Positions 10,583 through 22,894 of a stretch of 64,000 nucleotides of DNA are shown piece after piece. Source of the DNA: Pyricularia pennisetigena. Lineage: Eukaryota > Ascomycota > Sordariomycetes > Magnaporthales > Pyriculariaceae. The translations under genes were made by a program, and so were the position numbers. The notes below the pieces were generated by a model. The model searched no databases, had not been told where the DNA came from, and worked only from the letters and a program-made list of their open reading frames with translations. The stretch is from positions 2,394,052-2,458,051 of the forward strand of contig NW_021940918.1 of NCBI RefSeq assembly GCF_004337985.1. Reading direction: 5' to 3'. The stretch's first letter is position 1; each line of letters opens with the position of its first letter.

Positions 10583-10646
10583 ACAAGGTTAATATGTTTG
10601 ATACTTTTTGGCTAGGCACGTCGAAGAGGATGATGATGCCGTCTAG
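10017..10646 (+). CDS. Array unit 5 plus common tail: Myb/SANT-like protein (gene E)
   Basis: Three exons, 10017-10174, 10251-10511 and 10616-10646, joined in phase 2 and phase 2, give 149 residues. Residues 9-64 form the Myb/SANT-like domain: RWDDKSDRDLLIAAI, then IVQRCHQAGYTFTVSAAT, then across the splice QHLQKLKKKDP. The branch-like GCTAAC and acceptor TTCCACAG before 10251 are textbook. The tail is Ser/Thr/Pro/Lys-rich with a GRKP patch, an Asp/Glu run, SPSKKTK (as in gene A), the sumoylation-type VKAE and an acidic C-terminus. It is the only unit of the array with a complete downstream coding part, so this tail exon may serve all five first exons. It is likely nuclear. Its target is unknown. 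Confidence 0.75.
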
Positions 10647-11319
10647 GCATGGGCTTCGGGGACATTCGCCAACCGCTATATGCATCAAGGCTGATATCAA
10701 TCTCGATGCCATGGCAGATGGGTATACCCAAAGGAAAGCTCTATTGGTCGCTGGTTTACTTTTTGATCTCCTTCGTTGAAGGCATTTTAAGACTTTTGCC
10801 CATGGTTAAAAGGCGTTTTCGACCATCATAAGAAATACATGGTATTTTCACTGTTATCAGGCAAAGGGAAAGGTATCTAATCAACAGACCAGTTGGTAGA
10901 AGATGGGGCAAGACGGATCGCTGTTACGGTGACAACGGACCGAAAATAAACTCGTCTATGATAACAAGTACCTAGCTTCGAATAACACAACCACCTCGCT
11001 GACTTTTCGAAACTTGAAGCGGTGAAGTTGCTTGTGAAATCATTGCCAAGAAATAGGGCGCCCATTACATGTAACCGCCATATACGGTTGCAAAATCGAG
11101 GTGTTGAAAAGTCTTGAAGCCGAGGTCCAATGTCTTTCTACACTGTTGGTCTGACAAATGCTGTCCAAAAAAGTCAACATGAAAAGTTGGTTCTATTGTT
11201 TTACACAGCTCATATGTCCATCCCATGCGCCGCTAACGTCGACATACATTACCGCGTTAAAAAATACAATAAAATGGCCAACCTGCTGAACTAAAATTCA
11301 AACGTTACAACAAGCGACT
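10647..11319. other. Convergent 3' region between gene E and the TPT transporter
   Basis: Both neighbours end here, facing each other. Only short unrelated frames are present (for example 10877-11065 minus). Nothing else is recognised. Confidence 0.5.
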
Positions 11320-13022
11320 TTATCGAACAGGACCCCCGCTACTTCTATCCCCTACACGCCAGGTGTCTTCTTGCCGAGTCCCCGGCGGCATCCAAGAGGT
11401 GGTGCTGGTCCCCCTCTGCCTACCACCCCTACCGGCCGTTTGATCATCCGATTTTTTGTTATCGCCGTCCGTTCTGGCGGGCAGCGCGTAGCTGTTGACA
11501 TATGGCCGCGGCGCGTTTGTGCCGCCGTTGAACCCATTGGGTCCGGCAGAGGCAGGGCTTTCGAACACCAGCCCGCCGTTGACGCCATTGGGTTTAGTCG
11601 AAAGCGGGAGGAGGGAATCCTTGGCGCCCTTGTCACCCAGGTACGTTGCCCTCTTGTCAGCCCGGTTACCTTCCTTTGTCCTGTCGTAGAGATACAGGCC
11701 AACGAAGGTAAGGGCAATTCCGACAGCCTGGATCTTGGTTGTCGGGCTGCGGAACCACACGAGGGCAATGACGATGACAAAAACCCTTTTGATCAGACTG
11801 GCAACCGAGTACGTCACAGGGGACACCATGGACAAGAGAACAAAAGCCATGATGTTTTGCCCAAAATGGAACGTGCCATTGAAGACAAACTCTATGAAAA
11901 GCCTGCCGTGGTCAAAGGTGCCCGGGGCGGTAGTCAAGTTAACCGAGCCATCGCGTAAGAAATCCCCGATAATGCCAATCCCCTCGGACCAGAACCAGAT
12001 GGGTACCGTCAGGATGAACGCCATGCCGGAAGAATAGCAGAGCAAGTTTAGCTTGTCGAGTTTGCTGGATTTGTGCCCCATGCCTTCTGCTTCGGCGCGT
12101 GCTGCTTCGTTGAATAGGCGCTTCGAGAAGATGTTTTGCGTCACAAAAATAAGCGTGGCAATGAAGGCGTAGACAATGCCCAAAATCTCGCCACCAAATT
12201 TGTGCTTGCCCGAGCAGGCAAGCATTACACCAAGTGTCAGCGGCACCAGCGACAGATATGTTGCGGCAGGGTAGCGGATGTTGAAGAATATGCGATATGC
12301 GAGTACCGTAAAGAGCGGGGAAAGGCCCTTGATGGTGTGCACTAGTGACACGGGGATCTTGGACGTGGCGGTTGAGCTGAGCAAATGACCAAAGATCTGG
12401 AAGGCTGCCAGCGGCATGGTGGTTTGTATGACGTCGCGCGAAGGGTACCGGATGCCGTGCTTAAGAGCCGGCACTGCTGTGCGCAGACCGGGGAAGATGG
12501 AAGCCAGCCATGACAGCAAGAGGCAGTAGCCACAGACAAAAGCGAACTGAACCAAGGTCAGGGTGGCGGGCATGGCGAAAGCATTCAATATCGACTTGGA
12601 AGAGGTGTTGGTCAGGGCAGAAGACCCGTACCATATTATGCAAAGGACCTGCCGCGCTAAGTCAGTACCAAAGTCTTCCTCCACTTGGGTCGAACGAGTG
12701 AGCTGGATTTTGTCCGAGACTGGCTGGCACGCACAATGAGTCTGGGCGATAAGGGGGCCTTGAGGGCATGGGCAATCTCGTGCGCATTCTGGCTGACGCT
12801 ACCATGCCTCGATCTTATCGTGCGGATCGCCTCGCCGATGCTCTTTTGCCTGCTATGCCCCCCACTGCGGCCTGAGCCACTATATGTCGAGGATGCCGGA
12901 GTCCATCTCATCCCAACAGTCTGGGGATAAGAACCACCATTGGCACTGCCATTGGCATGACTATTCAACTGGTTGCCATTGTGATTGGTGATGTGGACGT
13001 CGAGGTCAGGGAATTTCTCCAT
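11320..13022 (-). CDS. TPT-family (SLY41-like) membrane transporter
   Basis: Two exons on the minus strand, 13022-12735 and 12648-11320, joined in phase 0 (branch CTGAC, acceptor GGCAG), give about 538 residues. After a disordered N-terminus of about 95 residues comes VLCIIWYGSSALTNTSSKSI, a hallmark of the triose-phosphate transporter family, then about nine or ten hydrophobic helices with the typical FQIFGHLLSS, HTIKGLSPLFTVL and SVASLIKRVFVI segments. The C-terminal 120 residues are polar and cytosolic. Yeast Sly41 is an ER/Golgi multicopy suppressor of Ypt1 loss. The substrate in fungi is not settled. An intron-internal in-frame start was rejected because splicing restores the conserved first helix. 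Confidence 0.85.
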
Positions 13023-13902
13023 CGGCGCGGGCCGAACGGATGGTCGGGTTAGGCTCGGCGCGGAGGCTCGGCGCCGGGATGGACTGGACTGCCTGTTTCG
13101 TGTCGGGGAAATCCAGGCTTGATCGCGTTTCCTTGACTCGGCGTCCTATCTAAGTCCGCGTTCGTGACTATCCGGCGCTGCGTGGTGGTTCCGATTCAGG
13201 AAGGCGGTAGAACCGAGAGAAGATGAAACGATGCTTCGCTCCGTCAATGCAACACTTTGCGCATGTCACAAGGATAAGTCCGGGTTATGGTAGATGTGGT
13301 CTCGCCTGATTGACAAGGACAGAAGGCTGTTGGCGCAAAATAGTGTCGAGACTAGTGTACACAGTTATGGTATCTAGATATTTTGGCCAGGATCTTGGTT
13401 AGAAGAAGAAAAAAAGGAATCCGTTTCGCGGTCTCTCAACAACCAACTGATCGTGCTCTCCAAGCTGCGGGAAAGTGGGGCATGGTAGATCCATTAATCT
13501 GATTCTGACCTATCATAGAATCAGATCCAAACCGTGCCTGCATTCTGATAAGCTTGGGCTGATCTTATCGCAGCACACATGAGGATCTCCGGCTAGGAGG
13601 AGCCTTGCGCGCGCATTTTATCCCTGCTCTATCGCCGACGAGACGAGACAGGCAGAATTTCCCAACGCGACTTGGATGTTCATTGCGAAAACTAATTCCA
13701 TCCATTACCACACATCATCTCTGAAGCAAAACCCACCTTCTGCGACAGTTGGGCTTGAGGATTACTTTTTTTTTTTTTTTCTCTTTATCCAACCGTAAAA
13801 GCTGTCGATAAAAACGCGAGACAGATTATCGAAACCCGGACGTTCCACCATCCCGACGCCTCGGCCTTTTGAGGCTGCCGCGCTTCGGTCAATCACGCAA
13901 AG
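13023..13902. promoter_or_regulatory. Divergent promoter region, TPT transporter and SF3B2
   Basis: About 0.9 kb between two genes transcribed outward. It is GC-rich near 13060-13080 and has a T run at 13766-13779 and CT-rich sequence before the SF3B2 start. No gene is seen. Confidence 0.55.
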
Positions 13903-15810
13903 ATGGCGACCCAGAAGATGACCAAGAACCAGATGAGGAGGGCAAAGAAGAAGGAAGAGAAGAAAGCAAAGGCAACTGTAAGCTGGCTCTTTGCCTCGCC
14001 CTGTTTCGTAGTTCCATGTCAACTGACAGCATCGCAGTCTGTTTCACAAACTCCGGAGCCAACATCAGAAAAGACCGGTCCCGTCGATAGCAACGCCAAG
14101 GAAGTCCCCGTCTCAAACATAGAAGCTCCCGAAGTTAAGAAAGACGGGGCTGCAGAAGATAAGATTGCGATTGATGGGCTTCCGGAGTTCGATGAGGACG
14201 ATCCCAACTTTGCCCTGTATCGCGACATTATCAGCAAGTTCACAGTACCCCTGGACGAGGATGGTGTTCCACGCGACTCGAAAAACAGGGGCAAAGAGGA
14301 GGTCTTCTATGGCGATGACGACAACTATGGATCAGAGGACGAGGAGGCCAGTGGTGAAACCAAATTGTCCAAGAGGAAGCGCAAAAAGCTTGGAAAGCTT
14401 TCTATCGCGGAGCTAAAAGCGCTCGTCAGGAATCCAGAGGTCGTCGAGTGGCATGACGTCTCATCATCGGACCCGCGGCTGCTTGTACAAATCAAGGCTC
14501 AGCGCAACATCGTCCCTGTGCCTGGTCACTGGTCGCTCAAGCGCGAGTACCTCTCGAGCAAGCGCGGTATTGAGAAACCGCCATTCAGGCTACCAAACTT
14601 TATCGCAGAGACTGGCATCACGGAGATGCGTGATGCTGTGTTGGAGAAACAGGCAGAGCAGACACTGAAACAGAAACAGAGAGAACGAGTCGCGCCCAAG
14701 ATGGGCAAACTTGACATCGACTATCAAAAGCTGTACGACGCCTTCTTCCGATTCCAGGAGAAACCGCCCCTCACCCGCTTCGGTGACGTTTACCACGAGG
14801 GCAAGGAGTTTGAAGCAGACTACAGGTATTTTAAGCCTGGTGAGCTCAGCGACGCTCTTAAGGAGGCACTAGGGATGCAGCCAGGTTTCCCACCCCCTTG
14901 GCTCCTCCAGCAGCAGCGCATGGGGCCGCCTCCTTCCTATCCTACCCTGAAGATTCCCGGTTTGAACGCACCACTTCCAAACGGCGCCGCGTGGGGCTTT
15001 GCTCCAGGGCAGTGGGGCAAGCCTCCCCTGGATGAGTACAACAGGCCAATCTACGGCGGCGACATTTTCGGCATTTTGGCCGGCAACCCGGCCGGTGCCC
15101 CAGGTGCACAGCAAACAATTGGCGCTGCACAGGCGGGAGAGCCGGTCGAAAAGACGTTATGGGGCGAGCTGCAGCCTCCTGCGGAAGAGTCCGAAGACGA
15201 GGAGGAAGATGAGGACGAGGAAGAGGAGGAAGAGGAGGATGGTGATGTGCCGGGCGGACTGCAAACACCGAGTGGCCTCGAGACGCCTGGCGGCTACACC
15301 ACTTCTGTAACCGAAATCGGCGCCAGCGGTGTTGAGAGCAGCATGGGTGGAGAGTTCGACTTGCGCAAGCAACGGCGTGGATACGAGACGGAAGAATCTA
15401 CAGCAGGACCGAGATCCGCGTACACAGTCATCCCTGAGCGTCAAGCTCCAGCAACGGGCTTCTTTGGCAGCGACAGGGTATACGACTTGTCCAAAAACCA
15501 AAACAGAGGACCCGTCCTGGGACAGGACGACGACAGTGGGCGGAAGCGCAAGAAGCCTGGCGATGTAGACGTTGCGCTGGATCCGGACGCGCTGGTTGGT
15601 CAGGATGGAATCAGTAAGGACGAGCTGCGGCGGAAGTTTGAGGAAGGTCGGAGGGAGGAAGGACCGGGTGCGAAGTGGCAGTACGACGATGACCTTAGTG
15701 AGATGATTGCTCAAGAAAGCCGCAAGCGACAAAAGAGAGACGAGGAGAGAAGAGGAGGAGGTGGTGGTGGCGGGGCTGAGAAGAAAAAGGAGGCCAAGTA
15801 CAGGTTCTAA
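13903..15810 (+). CDS. CUS1: Splicing factor 3B subunit 2 (SAP145/Cus1)
   Basis: Two exons, 13903-13977 and 14038-15810, phase 0, give 615 residues. The 60-nt intron is in frame and has no stop, so an unspliced reading adds 20 residues. The protein is a subunit of the U2 snRNP SF3b complex that helps anchor U2 at the branch site. A basic N-terminus (MRRAKKKEEKKAKA) is followed by the conserved DUF382 block (about residues 165-290, with PPFRLPNFIAETGITEMRD) and the proline-rich PSP domain (PPLTRFGDVYHEGKEFE, then PGELSDALKEALGM). Further on are NPPY-type repeats, a long Asp/Glu run (about 425-440) and a basic Gly-rich end. It is nuclear. Length is between the yeast and human proteins. Confidence 0.93.
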   Translation: MATQKMTKNQMRRAKKKEEKKAKATVSWLFASPCFVVPCQLTASQSVSQTPEPTSEKTGPVDSNAKEVPVSNIEAPEVKKDGAAEDKIAIDGLPEFDEDDPNFALYRDIISKFTVPLDEDGVPRDSKNRGKEEVFYGDDDNYGSEDEEASGETKLSKRKRKKLGKLSIAELKALVRNPEVVEWHDVSSSDPRLLVQIKAQRNIVPVPGHWSLKREYLSSKRGIEKPPFRLPNFIAETGITEMRDAVLEKQAEQTLKQKQRERVAPKMGKLDIDYQKLYDAFFRFQEKPPLTRFGDVYHEGKEFEADYRYFKPGELSDALKEALGMQPGFPPPWLLQQQRMGPPPSYPTLKIPGLNAPLPNGAAWGFAPGQWGKPPLDEYNRPIYGGDIFGILAGNPAGAPGAQQTIGAAQAGEPVEKTLWGELQPPAEESEDEEEDEDEEEEEEEDGDVPGGLQTPSGLETPGGYTTSVTEIGASGVESSMGGEFDLRKQRRGYETEESTAGPRSAYTVIPERQAPATGFFGSDRVYDLSKNQNRGPVLGQDDDSGRKRKKPGDVDVALDPDALVGQDGISKDELRRKFEEGRREEGPGAKWQYDDDLSEMIAQESRKRQKRDEERRGGGGGGGAEKKKEAKYRF

Positions 15811-16229
15811 AATGAACTTTGAGGCCACTATTATAAAGAAAACAAAATGTACAACCAAAATTTGGCAGAAGCCATTCGAAACTCAGCTGTTAATTCTTGT
15901 GGAAGTAACCAACCGGCCAGCTGGGTTATAAGTGCTTCCAGAGCTTGATTGCTCAATACGTCACACCTGAAGAGACCCCAAGTAACTCCCGGCCAAACGC
16001 TTGTGCAGGCCAAGATAGGACATATAATTCGGATTGTATCTCCGAGGAACCTTATCATGGCCACATCATGACTCTACATAAGATTTGAGCAAGAACCAGG
16101 CTGGTATCGTATTACGTATCATACATGCAGACAGACTGGAAAGGTAAAATAGGACACTTTTCAAAGGCATCCTGTCTAGAAAATGGACCAGCCACTGATC
16201 GTGGGTCGATTTTCGGAAACGCTGCGTCA
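15811..16229. other. Convergent 3' region, SF3B2 and Zn2Cys6 gene
   Basis: About 0.4 kb between two converging genes. Only 3' flanks are expected and nothing else is visible. Confidence 0.55.
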
Positions 16230-17663
16230 TCATACTGGCAAGCTCGTGACAGGGACAAAGTTGCCATCTTCGTCATCCGTAAACAACGCCGGAAGCTTGT
16301 CAGGCGGCAGGTCTGCCAGCCTGCGCCTGACAGGCTCAAAGGTGTAATTATTGGACAACAACCTGCCCAGCTCGACATAGTCCTCAATATCGACGGCGGC
16401 AAGAGGCACCTGCATAAGCTGGCGGTATTCGTCGCCCAACACATTGTTAATGTTGTAAACCTCGTGGTCAGCCAGGCCACGCATCCACCATATATGCGTG
16501 GCAAGCTTTGAGAAGGCCAGCCAGTGCGCAATGATGACGAGGGCACGCGGTCGCTTCTCCCGCGCGGCCTCGACGAACAAGGGCGGCACGAAAGTGAAGA
16601 ATGTGATGACGCGCAAGGTGAGGATTGGACCGTACGTTTGCTCGAGATCCATGTACAGAGCACCCAAGACCTTCAGTGTGCTGTAGTAGGCCTGGACGTA
16701 TGGGAACTCGTCGTCTCCCTCCTTGAGTGAGGAAACCATAAACAAAAGGTTCCCAGGAATGTAGCGAGCTGCCTCCTCGCCGTTGACAGGAGGTCGACTA
16801 AACAGTGACGCCAATCCAGAAGGTTCGGAACCGCCTTTAATGGGACTGCCGGTATGCTGTACTATCATGCCGTATATCAGGGAGATGCCTTTCCAGACCA
16901 CGATCCAATCTAGTATGAAGAGAGGAGGCGGGCTAGGTTGGCGAAAGTTCTCGGATGAAAGGGCGCACATAAAAAGAGAGCATGTCAACAAAGCGTTAAA
17001 GGTCCTCGGCTTGGCCGCCTCGATGGCTTGCCGATAGCCCTTCATTGCCGAAGAATTATATAACATGATCCTCGACGTGGGTATCTTCTCGTTCTCCATG
17101 GAAGTCATTTGAAGGGCCGAGAGGCCAAGCATGCAGTCCATGAGAAAGCGGTGCTCTAGAGCGATCCTGGGAATAGTGAAGCGCAACGTCTGATTTAGCT
17201 TGGACTGCTTGCTTGTACCGTACTCGCTCAGGTCAGCGTTGAAGGATTCACATCCTTTGGCGGTATAAAACCACAGGAGCTTCATGTCGAGATATTCAGA
17301 TTCAGCAGGCCGTGGTGCCGGCTGGGGCGAAATGGGCAGCACTGCAAAGTCCTCATTAAGTTGCGGGGTGTTCGCTGCTTCGCTTGACGACGAAGGTGAA
17401 GACGCAGACGGCGGCGAGCTCGATTTAGATGAAGCCGCAGCCGCAGCCGCACCTGCTGACTGAGAGCCCTTTTTGGCGGGCGGGAGTGCATAGACGCATT
17501 CCTCCATACGCAGGACGCACGTCCTACATTGTGGCCTGTCTTCGGAACACTTGATCTTCCTGGCCTTGCAGTTACGACAGCCACCTCGCGACTTTCTGTG
17601 CGGGCGCTTCGAATGGAAAGGCCTCTCTGGAAGCGGCGTCTCTGATGAGTCCTTTGGATCCAT
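16230..17663 (-). CDS. Zn2Cys6 binuclear-cluster transcription factor
   Basis: A single exon of 477 residues. The Zn2Cys6 motif is at residues 29-56, with Cys at 29, 32, 39, 46, 49 and 56 (spacing 2-6-6-2-6), preceded by a basic patch (KRPHRKSRGG). Then comes a Ser/Ala-rich linker (about 70-110) and a largely helical regulatory half starting at YLDMKLLWFY, resembling the Upc2/ECM22-like class of fungal C6 regulators. The Upc2 link is a weak family impression; the ligand and target genes are unknown. The ATG at 17661-17663 is the first in frame. Upstream codons lack the pattern. The promoter contains a GGTA repeat. Confidence 0.85.
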   Translation of the reverse strand: MDPKDSSETPLPERPFHSKRPHRKSRGGCRNCKARKIKCSEDRPQCRTCVLRMEECVYALPPAKKGSQSAGAAAAAASSKSSSPPSASSPSSSSEAANTPQLNEDFAVLPISPQPAPRPAESEYLDMKLLWFYTAKGCESFNADLSEYGTSKQSKLNQTLRFTIPRIALEHRFLMDCMLGLSALQMTSMENEKIPTSRIMLYNSSAMKGYRQAIEAAKPRTFNALLTCSLFMCALSSENFRQPSPPPLFILDWIVVWKGISLIYGMIVQHTGSPIKGGSEPSGLASLFSRPPVNGEEAARYIPGNLLFMVSSLKEGDDEFPYVQAYYSTLKVLGALYMDLEQTYGPILTLRVITFFTFVPPLFVEAAREKRPRALVIIAHWLAFSKLATHIWWMRGLADHEVYNINNVLGDEYRQLMQVPLAAVDIEDYVELGRLLSNNYTFEPVRRRLADLPPDKLPALFTDDEDGNFVPVTSLPV

Positions 17664-18476
17664 CGTGAATAATGCACTGTGGGATGCCAAGGCAAGGCCA
17701 AGTCTATATACCTCCTAGGTAGGTAGTTTAGGAAGGGTAGGTAGGTAGGTAGGTATGTAGGTCCCTCGCTAACACAGGTGCGTATGGTAGGTATGTGGAG
17801 AAAGGTTGCAGACAATCGAAGGAAAATGGATGACTATGGAATCGAGAGGGGATGCATGGCATAGGGTTGAAAAATCCCGATAAGAGAGGTAGCCCTAGGC
17901 TTTGTGAGGCGATTGACATAAGAATAGTGGATGGTCGGGATGCCTACCTCGCATTGGTTAGGCCTTGGTTTTGTGACAGGTCCATCTACAAGTTTAAGGT
18001 TTATGTTGTGGGATCCTAGATGACCGTCTCATCGAGGAGCAATATGCTGAGAGCGGCTAGGCCTAAAGTAAAAGCTCCTAACCCAGTGGGCTCCCGTCAT
18101 CCACCATGATCCCTTGCTCATCCGCAGGGACTCTCCTCCGTATTCATTTTAATTCCCCACCCAGACCCAACACGCGGCGTATTGGGCATCATGTTGAACC
18201 GTCCCACCCACCCTGCACCGCATCGCCAGGAACAACCCTACCCGACCGTTGTTAGATCGCGTCAGTCGTCGCGTCTGTCTGAGCATTGGGATGATGAACT
18301 CTGACGTTGAATCTGAAATCGGCTGTTATTGATTGCTTGTCATACGTAGTGCACATGAACTCAATTGAACATGTGCCACATCAAGAATCTAAGCTTAATT
18401 GCAGCCCAAGACTTTTTCTACTCTTCTCTGCTTGAACATTGGATTAACTCTCTCTTGGCTTAGTCTGTTCGATCGT
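17664..18476. promoter_or_regulatory. Divergent promoter, Zn2Cys6 gene and ORC5
   Basis: About 0.8 kb between two outward-facing genes. It includes the tetranucleotide tract near 17716-17762. I see no gene in it. Confidence 0.55.
17716..17762. repeat. GGTA tetranucleotide tract
   Basis: AGGTAGGTAG units repeat with small interruptions in the promoter of the Zn2Cys6 gene. This is a simple-sequence repeat and may vary in length between strains. Confidence 0.8.
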
Positions 18477-20100
18477 ATGGCAACCTCTCTCTTCAACCTC
18501 CCAGACGAGCTCGTCTTCACGGCTCTGTCGCAATCGTTCCAATGCAGAGACGCTCAGATCAAAGCCCTAGCTACTTTGTTATATGTACGCAGTACACCAC
18601 GATGGGAACATACGCCATGAGCTCAGCGCACACTTTCTCATGATCCCCGCTGACATGTGCCCATTGAACAACTACAGCCCAACGCCGCCCCGTGTCGCAA
18701 CGTCGTTATCCATGGCGCTCAAGCTACGGGCAAGAGTGTAGTCACTGAAGCTCTCCTGGAGCGCATGGTCGAGGACGGGGCTGAACTGACCTACGCCGTC
18801 ATCAATTCTGTAGAGTGCATCACCGGTCGTCACCTCCTTGAAGCAACCATCAACAAAGTTGCCGAGGCTTTGGGCCGCGAAGATGTTGCTCGGCGCTGCG
18901 AGAACCTCTCACAGTTCTCGGTTGAAGTCACCAGGATGATCACAAGCTACTCACAAGAGAGCGAGCGGCCCGCTTCGTGGAGGTTCGTCCTGGTATTCGA
19001 CGCCATTGACCGCCAGCGAGATTCGCCCCCAACGCTTCTGCCTGCCCTGGCTCGCCTTTCCGAGATAGTGAGCATGCCTCTACATGCCCATCAGCCATAT
19101 ACACTCGGGGCTCCTGCCCAGAAATAATGAATGAGACTGACATATGGGAACGCCTGCTTTACAGATACCCAACCTAACTACCGTATTCATAATGACCTGT
19201 CCCCCAGCAGGAACCTTCCGAACCTCTGCCATACCTCATGTACACTTCCCAAATTACTCCCGGAGCGAGTTCATCGAGATAATATCCGCAACCTCCCCAC
19301 CTCCCATACACGGGCTGGCTACAGACGCAGCACTTGACTTATGGTCTCGATTTGTCGGTCCCGTATATGATTCCCTAGGCAAAGCCGCAGCTCGAACGTT
19401 GCCCGCGCTGCGCCAAGCATGCAATACCCTCTGGCCACGTTTTACAGCTCCGATACTGGCAGGAACCCATGGGCCGCGGGAACTCACCCGGCTGCTCGTC
19501 GCAGCGCGGACTTACCTACAAGACGAGCGCCTCCTTGCGCCTGGCATCATCACTGCCCAAGCGCCAACAGCAGATACAAGCACGGCAGCTACAGACCCCC
19601 AACAGACGACTGATCTTTCCACACTACTCCCGACCACCGCTCGTCTTCTACTCGTCGCGGCGTACATGGCCTCACACAACGCCACAAAGCACGATTTGGT
19701 GCTCTTCTCCACCCACTACCACGGCCGCCGCCGTCGCCGTGGCGGACTCTCCGGTGGGACAGGTGGAAGGCCCAACAAGCATCGCAAAATCGCCCGCCGG
19801 CTGCTAGGCGCCCATGCTTTCGTCTTTGAGCGCATGCTGTCCATATACATAGCCCTGCGGAAAGAATGGGAGGCCGACTCGGACAGGGACACAGGCCGTA
19901 CTGTCAGCGGAGCTACGCTGGCCGGCGACGTCGCAATGGCCGTTGCCACTTTGTCAAGCTTGCGTCTGCTGGTGCGGGTGGGCGGCGGCGGAGATCCCAC
20001 CGACCGTAGCGGCAGGTGGAGGGTGAACGTGGGCTGGGATGTCATACGACCACTGGGACGGAGCATGGGGGTTGAGGTAGAAGACTGGTTGATAGACTGA
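18477..20100 (+). CDS. ORC5: Origin recognition complex subunit 5
   Basis: Three exons, 18477-18584, 18678-19067 and 19165-20100, all phase 0 with CTGAC branch sites, give 477 residues. Orc5 is an AAA+-fold subunit of the complex that marks replication origins and loads MCM helicase in the nucleus. The Walker A sequence is GAQATGKS (residues 49-56) and the Walker B-like strand is FVLVFDAID (about residues 145-153). The conserved VHFPNYSRSEFIEI segment follows, and the C-terminal winged-helix half contains SNATKHDLVLFS-like and IRPLGRSMGVEVEDW blocks. There is an Arg/Gly-rich insert near HGRRRRRGG. An upstream in-frame ATG (18399) would add 26 hydrophobic residues and does not fit the family start. 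Confidence 0.92.
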
Positions 20101-20733
20101 GGATTTATGAATTCAAAGGGAGGGCCGGGAATAGCTCCTGATTTTATGAGCAGGTATACTTGTAATAAATAAAAACAAAATCCTGGTCGAGTTGCAATGG
20201 TGCCTAAACACATCTCGTGCGAGAAATAAATTCTACGAGATAAACATCTATGGACTGGGGCGTAATCTGGAGAGACAGCAACCTGGGCCAGGAGGTACGT
20301 GAGGAAACAACAAACAAGCAAATGGAAGAGAGGCAGGTGAACAATTGAGATGATACGAGGTTAAAGTTTTTGACATGCTTCGCTCTACTACGAAGAGGAC
20401 GTATGTATGCGCGGTATCGAAATGGCGGTTATACATGATTTGGACAGGAAACAGAGATGAATTTCGCTTGTTGTAAATACAGATATCCAATGAACCAGAT
20501 TATGCAATACCATTTAAGACTCGCAGGATATGGAAAAAGTCAAGTAGAGTAATTACTTGGATTCTTGGTACACAGCTCACAAAGGAAACTTAATTGAGCT
20601 AAGAAACAGCGCCGAGAAACATCGGTGTCTCCGTCTCTATACACAGAGCCTCCATCTCTAGACTCCCCCAACCGGCGAAATGACTTTTAATGATATCACA
20701 GGGTGGTCCGTTTCAACATCTTCTTTTTCTGGC
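20101..20733. other. Convergent 3' region, ORC5 and ATP2
   Basis: About 0.6 kb holding the 3' untranslated parts of two converging genes. No gene is seen. Confidence 0.55.

Positions 20734-22894
<2,161 letters not shown>

Noticed and set aside
15157..15858. 233-codon minus-strand frame inside SF3B2
   Set aside because: It is a shadow of the conserved plus-strand SF3B2 exon, hydrophobic because it is opposite an acidic coding stretch.
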